A stretch of DNA of 64,000 bases, taken from assembly GCA_011800155.1 (NCBI GenBank), contig CM022371.1, positions 3,162,001 to 3,226,000 on the forward strand, in the 5' to 3' direction. The translations under genes were made by a program, and so were the position numbers. The notes under the pieces are model-generated. The model was not told where the DNA came from. It worked only from the letters and a program-made list of their open reading frames with translations, and searched no databases. The stretch is from Flammulina velutipes (lineage: Eukaryota > Basidiomycota > Agaricomycetes > Agaricales > Physalacriaceae). Of the stretch, positions 1 through 14,579 are shown in pieces. Every line of letters starts with the position of its first letter. Position 1 is the first letter of the stretch.

Positions 1-2541
1 CGACAGCGCGTTTCGAAAGGCGCCGCCTTCAATCTGGAAGAAGAGGACGACCTCACTCATTACGGCCAGAGTCTATCGAAGCTAGACGACTTTGATGATG
101 TCGGCATGAACCTCGATGACGACGAGGACGAGGACGAGCGAAGAGGTGTGTCTTCGTGTTTTGCGTCCTTGTCGATTATTGACTTTTCCTGCAGGTCAAA
201 TCGACCGAGAAATTGTTCAAAAGACACATTTCGGTGGATTCGATGACGATCAAGAAGAGGACGACAGTGAGGAGGTATGCTTTCGTCTCTGTTGCTAGTT
301 CTTAAAACTAACTATGATCTTACAGCCCGCTAGGAAAAAATCCAAAGCCGAAGTTATGGCTGAGGTCATGGCTAAAAGTAAAGAGCACAGGGTACAGCAC
401 CCATTCCCATGTCTGTTCGTCCTGCTTATTTCTCTTATTCCAGCTCTTGCGCCAAATGGACAAAGAAAAGGAAGAAGAGGTTCGCCACGAATTAGACGAT
501 GCCTTTTCGTCTCTCCGGGACCTTATCTATGCCCCAGTCCCATCCTACCTGCCATCTGGCGTAGACGCGCCTACGGCTGAAGTACCCTCCGACCCTCTAA
601 ATAATCTCGTACCCCAAGACAATGACTACGACCAGCGTGTGCGCGAGCTGGCTTTCGAGAAGCGCGCCAAGCCCAAAGACAGGACGAAGACAGAAGAGGA
701 GCTCGCGATGGAAGAGAAGGAGGCTTTGGAGAAGGCAGAACGCAAGAGAGTGAAGCGTATGCAACGATTGGAGGACAGTGACAGTGACGAGGACGAACGC
801 CCGCGCAAGGGCAAACGCAAACACGGAGAGGGTGACGATCTCGATGATGATTTCGCTGGTGAGAGTGACGACGATTGGGCGGGCATTGGAACAGGCTTAG
901 GTGAATCTCCGGCACCTGGAGAAGAATCGGACGATGCCGACGAAGACGAAGAAGACGATAGCGGAGAAGAGGAGGAAGGTGACCATGAAAGTGCCAGTGA
1001 TGATGAGGAGGCTTCCGGTGAACTTTCCGATGTAGAGGAGCTCACCACAGCCCAATCGGCGACACGGAAAACTGTCAAGCCTCCGCCGACGAAAGAGCTA
1101 CCTTACACGTTCGCATGTCCAGCGAGTCATGAAGAATTCTTGGATACTGTCGAGGATATTGCCGATGCCGATGTACCCACTGTCGTACAGCGGATACGAA
1201 CCCTCCATCATACCAGTCTTGCTCCCGAGAACAAGTTCAAACTCCAGGTCAGCACTTGAATTACTATCGACTGTCCTATTTACTGATATCGAATCCCAGG
1301 CGCTGGCAGGCGTACTGATTGATCACATTCTGTATCTCTGCTCACCTCCTGTGCCTCGCGTTCACCATGTATCTCCTCTCCTTCCCCATCTATTCGCCCT
1401 CATCAAGACCTACCCAGTTCAATCGGCCGAGCACTTCGTCAAAAAGCTCACGCTGATGCACAAAAATCTCAACCGAGGATTATCCAAAGGCGCTCTAAAC
1501 CCTGAATCCAAGATATGGCCTGGCTTGCCCGAACTCACGCTCTTACGCATCATTGGCGTGGCATGGTCGACTAGCGATCTCAACCACGCAGTGGTCTCTC
1601 CCACCCGCGTTCTCATGGGCGCGTATTTAGGCCTGGGCCGCGTTCGCTCCTTGTCGGACATTGCCAGCGGTCTTTTTATCTGCTCAATATTCTTGCAGTA
1701 TGAGAAGCTATCGAAACGGCTCGTACCAGAAGCCGTCAATTTCCTGATCAACTCTGTCCTGCACCTGGCGCCTACGAGCTACACCGATGCGTCAAAGCTT
1801 CCCGGCTCTTTCCCAGCACCGGATTTCAAATCGGAATTGTGCGAGAGCTTCACCGTTGACGCTTCTACCGCAACGCCGGATCGCGTTGACCTTTTGGAGG
1901 TACTCACGGAAGATGCTGTCCCGTCTGCTACGCGTTCTGGGCTGCTACGAATTACGTTTGAGCTGCTTGGGAAGTATGCGGATTCATACAAGTCGTTGGA
2001 GGGGTTCATCGAGCTGTATGAACCTATTTCCGAGATCCTCAAAAATGCGTCAAAGAAAAACAAGTTGCATGAAACTCTCCAGGTATGGCCGTGTACTCAG
2101 ACCCACATTCATCGCTAACCAAGGAGCTAGACACGTTTAACGGTTGTTCGTGACAGCATCAAACGTCTCCTCAAGTTTTCTCAGCAAGCGCGAAAGCCAC
2201 TGGCACTGCAAGCACACAAGCCGATACCGATTCCTTCGTACATCCCGAAGTTCGAGAGTAACTCCTCATCGTACCTTCGTCGCCAGGATCCCGACCACGA
2301 AAGGAATGAGGCTTCCAAACTACGGAACCAATACAAGCAAGAGCGCAAGGGTGCCATTCGGGAACTGCGCAAGGATGCTAAATTCTTGGCGAGCGTCCAA
2401 CACCAACAACAAAAGGAGAAGGACAAGGCTTACAAGGATAGCATGCGGAAAGTGTATGGCTCTATTGAGGGCGAAAGAGCTGAGGAGAAATCAATGGAGA
2501 GAGAAAAGGCCAGGGAGAAACGAAGAGCTGGCAGAAAGTAG
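1..2541 (+). CDS. NOP14: Nucleolar protein Nop14, 3' part (5' end outside window)
   Basis: Component of the small-subunit processome (U3 snoRNP/90S pre-ribosome), needed for 18S rRNA maturation and 40S assembly in the nucleolus. The window opens in frame inside an exon reading FNLEEEDDLTHYGQSLSKLD, a hallmark of the family. Next come FGGFDDD, the QMDKEKEEEVRHELDDAF segment, a long Glu/Asp-rich stretch (about 690-1060), the YTFACPASHEEFLD block (about 1100), and a helical C-terminal half ending in a Lys/Arg-rich tail (KAREKRRAGRK, stop TAG 2539-2541). Short GT-AG introns lie near 146-194, 275-325, 392-444, 1248-1299 and 2083-2130. An AATAAA lies at 2568-2573, just past the stop. The start codon and N-terminus are missing from the window. 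Identification is firm; exact splice sites are inferred by frame. Confidence 0.93.
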
Positions 2542-2567
2542 ATTTATTTCAGTTGGCCTTTATTCGC

Positions 2568-2573
2568 AATAAA
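2568..2573 (+). promoter_or_regulatory. Polyadenylation signal of NOP14
   Basis: Exact AATAAA 27 bases after the NOP14 stop, in a T-rich 3' flank. It also lies only about 60 bases from the stop of the convergent RRM gene, so the two 3' ends are close together. Confidence 0.5.
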
Positions 2574-2629
2574 TTGTGCATACTACATGGCGAAAATGCT
2601 GTTATATAAAGTATGAAGTGAAATCATGT

Positions 2630-3669
2630 TCAACGGTAAGTACTGTGAGTCCGTGATGATTCCGGGCGCCTTTCTCTAGGAAGTGTGTCGTCTGATCTCC
2701 GTCGAGGTGACGAGTCGTGGCGTCGTCTCGGTGGAGGCGAATCATCCGTCCGACGCCTAGGCGGTGAATCGTCTTCGCGTCTATGCTGAGAAGGACCATC
2801 TAGACGTCGTCTCCGAGGCGATGGCGAGCGCGAATCCCTGGGCTGGGGTGACTGTGGTGGTGACTCCTCTCTCCCTCTCTTCTTTCCCTCCCATCCGGCA
2901 AGCAACGCTTCCACGGCCTTCATTCCCTGGGATTCGCTCTTGCCTTTCTTTCCTTTGTGCCCTCTCTTCTCCTTCTTTGCTTCCTTTCTTGCCCTCCTCT
3001 CCTCCTTGGTCTCTCCCTCGTGTTTCTTTTTCTTGCCTTTTTTCTTGCTCTTTTCCTTTTCGGCTCTCTTTTGGGCGCGAAGGTAGTCTGCCATTGGATC
3101 CTCCGGGTCGATACCGTCGTCCTCCTCGTCCTCACTCTCATCAACGTCTGCTTCGACCCCGGTTGCTTGAGGAAGCGCATTCATGTCCTCCTCGTCTCTG
3201 TCGACCCATTCGCCTTCGTCATTCTTCTCCCGACCTTGCTTGTAGTCCTTGACGTGATCCACTCGCAGTGTACGTCCGAGGACTTGCGCGCCGTTGAGAT
3301 TGTCGACAGCGAGGATAGTGGAGCGCTGGTCGAGATACATGATGAATGCAAACCCACGCGGAGCACCAGTATCCTTATGTCGGGGGAGGTTGATGTTGGA
3401 AATTTCACCATATCTGTGGAGAACGTCAGCGAAGGGAGTTGGGGAATGGATAGACACTGACTGCGACATGATAGTAATAATATCTCCCTCGGTAAGCTCA
3501 GTGTTCAGTCCACCTACGAAGACATATGCTGAGTCCTTGTACTCGTCGTGCCATGAGCCGGTAACTCCTAGCTTGAGCTCGGCCTCGTTGATTTTCGATA
3601 TTTCACGAACGACGCTAAATCGAAGGTGAGCTACTAGCGATACAAAAGCCATGCTTGAACTCACTTCAT
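2630..3669 (-). CDS. RBMX2/Ist3 (Cwf29)-like spliceosomal RRM protein
   Basis: Family members sit in the U2-associated RES complex (Ist3/Snu17 with Bud13 and Pml1), acting in pre-mRNA splicing and retention. One RRM shows RNP2 AYVFVGGL and RNP1 RGFAFIMY, with the family-typical N-terminus MNVVREISKINEAELKLGV. The C-terminal third is an Arg/Ser/Asp/Pro tail with repeated DDSPPRRR-like units after a Lys-rich stretch. The start is split: the first coding exon is only ATGAA (3669-3665), followed by a 50-nt intron (3664-3615); a second 48-nt intron is 3461-3414 and joins MSQ to YGEISN. Joined length is about 313 aa. The gene is divergent from PAP1 and convergent with NOP14. Family assignment is firm; the RES role is by homology. 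Confidence 0.93.
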
Positions 3670-4164
3670 AGTTTAAGAACAAGGTTCGGATCTCGGACCG
3701 GGATTGTAGCTCAAGTTTATTGTCAATTTATCTCGCTGACTGAGTATGCTGCTCTGACTCAGGTATAGACGTGTATGTTTGAAAACATGTAAGTTATGCT
3801 CAGGCATTCGGAGTCAAATGGTAGAGATTCGATCTCTTCTACCCCGCAAGGCAAGCCATGGTTCGCTTCAAAACGGGATAAGGATGTGCGTATAAAATTA
3901 GAAAAAAAGAACCACCAAGCTCTAGAATTTTACGCTACCAACAGCCGTTTAAAGAAGCTTGGACTCGATAATGCGAAAGGCCTTGGTCTAGAGTGGCGTT
4001 CGAACTTGGAAGTTGAAAGGGTCAGTGTCACGTGCCTTGACTTCTTCCATCGTCATCACACTCACGCAAAGGCCAACAACCTAATTTGCCTCTTGTCCAT
4101 CAACCATTACCTCCCAGCTTTTTTCTCTATCTGCTGTACTGCATTGCAGCAAACTGTAACGAAA
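3670..4164. other. Intergenic region between divergent RRM gene and PAP1
   Basis: About 495 bases that should hold both promoters. An open frame runs through part of it toward PAP1, but it is A/T-rich in codon choice and has no family resemblance, so I read it as 5' flank/UTR. An imperfect hairpin occurs near 3821-3844 (GGTAGAGAT facing ATCTCTTCTACC). No clear TATA box seen. Confidence 0.5.
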
Positions 4165-6731
<2,567 letters not shown>

Positions 6732-8265
6732 CATTAGGCCGAATCCCGCCTGTGTTAGAGGCTAGATGCTACTGTCTTTTCTTTTCTTGTCTTTTTCGCC
6801 CTTAACAGTGCATTCTTCGCAGGGGCTGAGGAGGACAACAACAGGACTCGGTGACGGCTTCATTTATGGTAAATGGTCTTCTTGAACCACTGGCGTTTAC
6901 AGTTATGTACGTATTGCCATATTCTGGGGCATCTCTTATTCTACGGTTTTCTTTGTGATTGTTTACATCTTGACAAGCTTGTATTTTACCATACTAACTC
7001 TATGAATTCATATTTGAAGCTTATTAGATCCGTTGCGCCACTTCGAGCTCGACTACCGTCATGTTCGCCCTTCTACAAGTACGATGTTCAGAGGTAGTAG
7101 GACCATTGCATTGGATAACTGTCTGAGTCATGTCCTCAGTAGACAGCCCGGCGCTTGGTATCATGTTGACATTTTACGACAGGCAGTGCGAGGTATTCAC
7201 TCCCTTGCCTTGACACCGCAGGCAGTTAAACCTTTAGGCCCAGTCTCAGACGCGTCGTACTAGTATGTAACCTCTTTGGCTGAAACGAGATTCCAGATCC
7301 AGGAGGCTGGGGAGAAGCTTCTCTCGACGTACCCCGGAAACCCTTCCGTCAGAGGGATGTATACCAATCTCTAGTGAGAGCTCTTTACGGCACGGTCATG
7401 AGAGTCACGATGGAAGCCAGCATATGTCACAGAGCGGGAGAGTCCTCAGGGAATTCGGACTTGGAATAGATAACCACTTTATGTTGTGTTAGGGATCAAT
7501 TGAACGTACCTTCCGTAGGTATAGTCCGTACGGGAATCCGATTAGGAGGAAGCAAACGGCGGAGCAGTATCGCCATCATTTCCTCGCCGATATCGCTGTC
7601 AAGTTCGCCAGCCCAAAGTGTGGCGTTACTTACGTGCACATGCTCCCGTCCATGGAGACCGTTATACTATGCACCATCGCCGGGATTCGCAGTATTTCCG
7701 GTACTGTCGATGTGAGACGCGCCCGCCTTTCAGCCTTGGGGTATTGACACCGTTGGCAAGTTCCTCCACCCCAGTTATCCAGAGCCGCGCAAAACATGCC
7801 ATGACATAACAACTCCAGCTCCTTCGAGCAAAACCTTGTGTGCCCTGGTAGAAGCACAACATATACAGGCATAGAGAAAGAGAGATGTTGCATCATTGGA
7901 CCTTGATGCTTGGTGAGTAGATTCGAGTGCGCACATTTGGAACACATTAGTTCAAGCCGTCCCCAGGGCCCTTTCAATCCGACGTCAAGGACGAATACTT
8001 TGCCAATCGTTCCTGATTTCCGACCTACGTCTACATCTCAGCGAAGGCCGCGGGACGATAATCAGCGTTTGAGTAGTCGACGCGACCATACACGTCCTAG
8101 CGAGAAAACCCGCAGATCTGCGTATATAGATAGATAGCTATTCATTCTCGCATCGAGGGGGTACCGGTCTCAGATACGTCAAGCATTGCCCTCAAAGGAA
8201 TGTATTGAATTCAAAAGCTAAAAAGTTCGATAGTGAGACGAAAAGTGGAGTTTCAACATTGCCAC
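6732..8265. other. Gene-poor gap between PAP1 and GH3
   Basis: About 1.5 kb. The first 300 bases are T-rich and look like the PAP1 3' UTR. From about 7495 to 7749 one plus-strand frame stays open with strongly C/G-ending codons (starts SIERTFRRYSPYGN, ends SALGY then TGA), but it has no credible ATG start, an in-frame stop just upstream, and no family I recognise. It may be an isolated exon, a gene relic or chance. The rest shows nothing I can assign. Confidence 0.5.
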
Positions 8266-11200
8266 TCAGAAAGTTCCTGTCAGCTTGATATCCTTGATGG
8301 AGGCCCCCACATAAACAGTGAATGAGCCCGAGGGCCTTACCCATCCATGAGTTGGAACGTCCCAAATACTGTACGAAAATATCTGTCAGGTACTCAAACC
8401 AAGATGTCAAGTTTCCACGACATACCTCATGTCCCTTTCCTTGATGGTCATGCTCACTGTGGTACTGGCTCCCTTCGCCAAAATCACCTCATCGAAGCCC
8501 CGCAGAATCATCTTGGGCTCTCCGGCACCTTCGGGGAAGCCAAGATAGAGTTGAGGAATCTCGGTCCCGTCGAAAGCACCAGTGTTGGTGACAGTGAATG
8601 TGACCTCCTGCGAAGTTCCAGAAGCAGAGATAGAGAGCGCAGAATAGTCGAAAGTGGTGTAGGAAAGACCGTAGCCGAATTCAAACTGTGGGGTTATGTT
8701 TTGCTGGTCCATGTAGCGATAATCAATGAACAAGCCCTCATCGTAGGAGAGCTGAAACGGTGTTAGCGAGTAAATAGAGGAGCTTAAGATAGACATACTG
8801 TTGGGAAGCCGTCAATACCGTAGACAATTTCCGTGCCGTAGTCTTCCTCTTTCTGTAACGTTGATGATTAGCAACCTTGTGTCGATGAAGCGAAAAGGAT
8901 GTACATATGCTATCGAGAATGGCAGCCTGCCGCTCGGGTTGACTGTCCCGGTAAGAACATCGACAATGCTTGGGCCAGTCTGCTCTCCTGGGGCACCATG
9001 ATAAATGACTGCAGATATATTGGGATGTGTGCTCCAGCCCATGACCACAGGTCCGACGGAATGGACAACCGCCACAGTGTTTGAGCAGACAGAGGCAACT
9101 CTTTCAACCTGGGTCAAATAAACCTCCGTATTGAGGAGACTAGCATCAAAGAAAGCTCACAAGACTTCCTCCCTTATACCATAGGTCAAGGTCGTTTCGA
9201 TCGCCCATGTTACCAACTACAACGTTGTAGAAACCAAGCTCACCGCTCATTCTGGAAACAAAATGTGCGGTTAGTCTACCCTTTGATAAGAGCAGTATCC
9301 GCAAGGACTTACGCGTTGACAAAAACCAGACACAGATCTTTTCCGCGCGCAGCATTAGCAGCTGCGTTCAGGTCGTTCGAGAGAGACGACGTGATTGTAG
9401 CCGAGCTCCCCACAAAGTCCGTCACGGCGTCGATAGGAGGAACGATGAAATCCAACAAATTCGTCCCAGAACCCCAACTGAAAAGAGCGAAATGAGATAC
9501 CTCAGCCTAATGGAACCACGGAAAGCTAAACGTACCCGACACTCATTGTACCCTCATTGCACATTCCTAGATCGTCACAATTCTTCTTTGGCATCTTCGC
9601 GTCCTGACCTATGACCGCGATCGACTTGATTTTGTCAAGCGCAATCGGAAGTCCTCTGGTCGTTGTACCATCGTCGGATCCTAAAACATGTATCTAGGTT
9701 GAACTTCTAACAGAGGCGCGCAAAATCCCTTACCTGTGTCGGTGGTACGATTGTTCTTGAGCAAGACAGCAGAGGCTGCGCCAATCTCTCTCGCGAGCGC
9801 AGTGTGAGCATCCGAGCGTACGTTCACGTGAAGGTTGAGACTGCCCGATCCATCGGATTTCTGGACGTCAAAGTTAATTTCCGGATATCCCTAGTTGAAG
9901 AAGCATGCTGAGTATTCAAAGTCGAGAAAGAATTTGGAAAAACTCACCGTCTCTTGACCAAGAAGCAGGAATGGGGCGAGTACGCGAGTGACCATCTCGT
10001 TGAGGCGCTAGACGAGAGGGTAAGCAAATATACGGTCCATCTTCCTAATGTAGACACACTTCAGTGGTGACTTCTCCCCTGTTCACAGCGTTTCTCAGAT
10101 TGTTGTTACCAAACACGGCTCCGCCTAGGGTACCAATTAGATATGAGAATTGATTGCCATTCTGAAGTCCAGTGCGTACCAATGAGAATCCAATCTCCTG
10201 GCTGTTCCATGTCAAGACCATTGTTAGCGTTCAACTGAGCAGAATCATGGGTAGCACCCCAATCCGATACGACATATCCTAGGTAGTGAAAATTAGCAGG
10301 TGCGTCTTTAGACGCGTAGCAATCATACCTTTGAAACCTTGCTCGCGCAAAATGTTCAACATTGGTCCATTTTGGCAAGACGATGTTTCGTTGAACCGGT
10401 TGTACGCGCACATAACAGATGCGACGTCGGCCTATCGAGCAGAAAAATAATTAGATGACACATAAGGGAGTCTACACAGGAAAAACACCTCAATACTCCT
10501 TATGAAAGGATAAACATATAGCTCATACGTTGTACGTTCGTCAAGGTTTGCGGTGAGTCCGTATCTTGATGGATATACGACGTGAGTATGAGTCCCGAAA
10601 AGCAAACAGTAATGAACGAACCTCCAGTGCTCTTGGTTGTTTGCTAAGAAGTGTTTCGCGCAGGCCTGAACACCGACGCTCTGCACTCCCATAATCGATT
10701 CGTACGCTGCTTCGCCGGTGAGGTAAGGATCCGGACCAGAACTATGCATGACGCTGTAAGAAGGCGATTACGGCAAAAAAGATGTTTCATTTACCTTTCC
10801 CAAGCTCTGCCTGCCTTGGGGTTCCTCATCTGCGGGAATGTTTAGCCAGAAGAAGGCTGAATCGCGTGGGACGTACAATGTCCAACGATGGACCCAAGAA
10901 AACGCTAGGGACGCGTCAGAAATTTATAGACATGTCAATAACGCGTCAACTTGCTGTACGCCTTTTCCTCTGAATTCTTCGGCCATTGCTGCGCCTCTGG
11001 CACGTATCAGACGACGACTAAAAGTGCTAGCTGCGTTAATTCCCGTAGGCCAACCGGTCACATTCTTGACGAGACGAAGGCCTGCTGGTCCATCGTTGAG
11101 GCATATCGGTGGTATAGTGAGCGTGGTGGACGACAATGCAAAAGAACGTGAGGGTGGTTTGATATTCCCAACGCAGCGACCTGTGGATGTCTAGTGGGAC

Positions 11201-11447
11201 GATAAGATGTAGATTATACACTTACTGCCAAACTGTCCGGCACCAATGAGCATACCGAGCTTCTCGTCTTGTGTCATCTGCGAGACGGCCTCTTCGGCAA
11301 GTTGGTAGGATTCATCCCACGAACCTATCTGTTTCGTGAGTCTCTGGATAACGGTAAGAGAACAAAGGACGCACGTAGGGTGAACGCATTGACAGAGCTC
11401 GATACGAGCAGAAGAACAGTCGCCCACTGGTAGAACTTCCCCGCCAT
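8266..11447 (-). CDS. Secreted GH3 beta-glucosidase
   Basis: Glycoside hydrolase family 3; releases glucose from the non-reducing end of cellobiose and short beta-glucans outside the cell. The start MAGKFYQWATVLLLVSSS at 11447 is a clear signal peptide. Domains in order: (alpha/beta)8 barrel with MTQDEKLGMLIG, GPAGLRLVKNVTGWP and KHFLANNQEHWR; nucleophile Asp in GYVVSDWGATHD (about 10230-10280); second domain with AVIGQDAKMPKKNCDDLGMC and the likely acid/base Glu in VNAMSGE; FGYGLSYTTFDYS; then a fibronectin-III-like C-terminal domain ending DIKLTGTF (TGA 8268-8266). Many short introns. A TATA box lies 59-66 bp upstream of the ATG. It is the last of three minus-strand genes (with the FAD oxidase and D-lactate dehydrogenase-like gene). 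Family firm; substrate inferred. Confidence 0.92.
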
Positions 11448-11870
11448 CGTCGTCGAAGGTTAAGAGAGGGTAAGAGGATGCTGCACAGGGAGTCAGCAGC
11501 TTCTGTTTTTATACTCTATCTGATAGCCAAGCGAGAAGTAGCTCGTGGCCAAGTCATACAGCAAATCTCTGATGGAAAGGTTGCCATGCGTACCGAATTG
11601 ACGGATAAATATCAGAAGGCCAATGAACGCCTCACGCGCAGAAGAAGATAGATCAGTGGTCCGTGCGTCATGATGACAAATGTGCTAGCTGCCATCACAT
11701 GCTCGCGTTCCCCACGCGTCGCATTTCTCAATTTGTACATGGTCCTGACAGCGGGTAACTAGATACTTGCAATGAGTGTGCCGCGAATAAGTAGATAAAT
11801 TGCTCATGGGTACGAGGGATAGCAAAGAAATCTCTCATCATCGACACCTCGGGATCCAACTAGAGAATGC
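11448..11870. other. Promoter region of GH3 gene
   Basis: 423 bases between the GH3 start and the 3' end of the upstream FAD oxidase gene. It holds the TATA box at 11506-11513; no other gene or repeat is seen. Confidence 0.5.
11506..11513 (-). promoter_or_regulatory. TATA box of GH3 gene
   Basis: TATAAAAA on the minus strand, 59-66 bp upstream of the beta-glucosidase ATG, a plausible distance for a strongly induced fungal secreted-enzyme gene. Confidence 0.55.
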
Positions 11871-14242
11871 TCAAATGTCACTATCACGGTCGACGTTAGG
11901 GAAGGACCCACCACAATGCCAGCAATCTAGTAAGCCTTTCGCATCGCTAGGGCGATTCGTTATTGAACGAGGGACAAGAAGAAGTGTTGGACCGTGAATA
12001 ACGTACTACTTCTGCTTGATTTCTAACAATTGAGCATAGTTATGTCCCCAGAATTGCCCTGGGTGTCAGTGAATATTCAGTACATCCACCGTTGGATCCT
12101 CACCGATGACTCACGTTCATGATCAGGCTCATATATAAACGTTTCGCTCTGTGAAGAAGGTAAGAAAAAACCTTATCGCTGAACCGGTATTTCTTACTTG
12201 ATAGGCTCCGGAGTCGGGAGCCAGATCTCTCAATGGCTGGATGGATGTGTCGATGGTATTGAATCCTTGTTGAATCTGTTCTTGTGTAGCATTCCAGGGC
12301 AAATTGATACCAAAGGACGTCTGCAGATCTCGTCAATAAAATGAACAAATAATGTCCGGGAGTCGTAGTGGATACGCACATGCCACAAGGCGTCTCTCCA
12401 AGCTGGCGTGATACTCGTACCATTGTTTTCGGCACGGTCATATAAAAACGGAGTGGTGCTTATAATAGTCAGGCGGGGAGCAGCCGACTCAACGAGGGCG
12501 TCAAGAAGCGCAGCTTTCGAGCTTTCGGTTGTAAAAATGTTGCTAGGGATGAGACGTGAAGCAAGGGCTGTGTGACCACCGATGGCCTGCTCGGTTTGTT
12601 AGTGCTATGTCTTCGAAATAAAGTCAAACTAACTGCTTGGGCAGCAAGGACATAGTTTTGAAAGAAGCTGTACCACGAAGGGAGCTCTTCGATAATCGCA
12701 GTGCCGTTTTGAGATATTGCATAGTCGATCGCAGACTCCATAGACCTCTTCGCTCCATCGAGAGTGAGAAGAGGCGTTACGCTGATGAGACCGTTTCTCT
12801 ACCCGTGCAGTCGTCAATGGAGTATGAAACGAGAAGCTTGAAAACGGGTACCACAATATGTCCGCCCCATCCGTCATGTCCCCACTGCAGAGAAGAATTA
12901 ACAACGATTCGCAGAAATTCACGGACATTTTGTTCTGTCTCGTCAAATGATATAGATGCTCTGGAAACAGTGAGATTACGGTTGTCTCACGACGATGAAT
13001 TTCAGAAGCGTACACTTGTAGCTTCATTTGAGGTTCAACAAGCATTGTTGATTCCATTACAACGCCGAATGTACCTCCGCCGCCGCCTCGGAGAGCCCAG
13101 GATAGATCGGTGTTCTGGTATTTGTTGGCTACACGAAGAAGTCCGTCAGGAGTTACAATTTTGAATTGAAGCTGTTGCGACAATCAATTCCAGGTCTTGC
13201 CATGGATGTGAATCCGTACCACCCGGTCGACACCAAGCCCGAAAACTGGGCTAAGCACGCTGTGCCCCCCTCCCTATCCGTGTATCGGTCAATGCTGACT
13301 GTGATATATATATAACGATTTACCATGAGCCATCCACCACTAGCGCCCACGGTGGTAGCATATCCGCCAATGACAGTGATATTGTGCGTGTCGGCGAACC
13401 GGTACACATCGTTCCATAAAGCGCCAGCCTTGAAGTAGGTTAGATGTGTACCCCACTCGAAGGTAAGACAGAAGACGAACTCCCAGTGTGATAGCTGGAT
13501 AGGTCTCGGAACCGTCTTCTATGACCGTCTCTGGGTTGTACGACATCTTAAAGTTTACTTGAAATTTCACATCACTTGCTACGAAATGCGTTGCTCACTC
13601 GATCGAGTTTGTGCATCTTTAAAGGAGACATAAGCATGAACTAACGCGTCACAAATAGCACTAACCCAGAGGGCCAACGATCCTTTGAGAGTAGAACGTC
13701 CCAAGAAATCGTGGCCAGTGTTCTTGATGGATAGAGATATACTATATTGAGATGCGACCGTGAAAGCGATGCGAACATCCTCGACATTTTCTACTTCAAT
13801 CTTGTAGAGGATAGATAAGATTGAATGCAAGGACAGGGAGACAGACGTACGTAGACCGGAGATATACTTCCTTGCTGACAAGTTCGACCTCCTGTCCATG
13901 CTGTAGAGTCATTCGGACTAGCGAAATTCAATACACAGCCTTCACCCGTTGCAAGACATGTTTCCCACGAAGGCTGGTAGGCAGGAGTTTAGTCATTGCA
14001 AGCAAATTGAACGTACACATCCTACTTACATACATGAATGCGCTGTATTGCTCGACTCTGAAGGAAGGATCTCGGTACTCTGCTTGCACTGCTGCGCATT
14101 CTTCCTTATCTCCATCAAAGCATGGCGAAGAAATGGGCTTCGCCAACCGCAGCTTGCCATGAAAAGTCTCGTTGAATGCCCGAAGATCTGTTTGACCACG
14201 AGCTACCAACACGAGAAGGGGGAAAAGCAGATGACAGATCAT
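11871..14242 (-). CDS. Secreted berberine-bridge-like FAD oxidoreductase
   Basis: FAD-linked oxidase of the BBE/AA7 type (PCMH FAD-binding domain plus BBE C-terminal domain); relatives oxidise oligosaccharides or natural products with release of H2O2. ATG at 14242 gives a signal peptide (MICHLLFPLLVLVARGQ). The FAD domain shows NTGHDFLGRST, whose His is the usual covalent FAD anchor, then VIGGYATTVGASGGW and, after splicing, GGGHSVLSPVFGLGVD. The second anchor Cys of bicovalent members is absent (YATT in place of a DCPT-like stretch), so FAD is probably attached once. GGGGGTFGVVMEST follows. The C-terminal BBE segment is WGHNYAQLLEIKQKY, joined through a short last intron to DAKGLLDCWHC and the stop at 11873-11871. 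Many introns. Substrate unknown. Confidence 0.88.
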
Positions 14243-14579
14243 GAGAAAGGAAAGGGACACTCACCTTGTCTTTCTTATCCCCCCATGATCAATCAAGGCG
14301 TTGTTCCTTAGTACCAGAGTAAGCTTGCATGTTGGAATAGAACTGCCATCCGAATTCCATGGCTTGGATGCCAGCATATCCGGACATTCTAGAGCCGGAG
14401 GGTCGATACGGTTGCTCTAGACGCAGAAGCCGCATCTATAGTATCTACCTTCAGAGGTAAGCGCCAAATAGTACTTGTCAATAGTGTGTTTATGGCATGG
14501 GGCAAGTCGTGCGAGATGATAATGGCATCAGCCTGAGGCCTGAGAACGATTTTCCACAATTCAGCACTGTCGATAACAT
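14243..14579. other. Intergenic, FAD oxidase to D-lactate dehydrogenase-like gene
   Basis: 337 bases that should carry the promoter of the FAD oxidase and the 3' end of the upstream gene. Short open frames are present but unconvincing. No clear element seen. Confidence 0.4.

Noticed and set aside
626..1078. 150-aa minus-strand Ser-rich ORF
   Set aside because: Mirror of the Asp/Glu-rich NOP14 segment.
10905..10950. ACGCGT sites in the GH3 gene
   Set aside because: The motif occurs many times in the window, here inside a coding/intron region, so no regulatory meaning is claimed.
14243..14260. Earlier start for the FAD oxidase
   Set aside because: The codon is GTG; the ATG at 14242 starts a good signal peptide.
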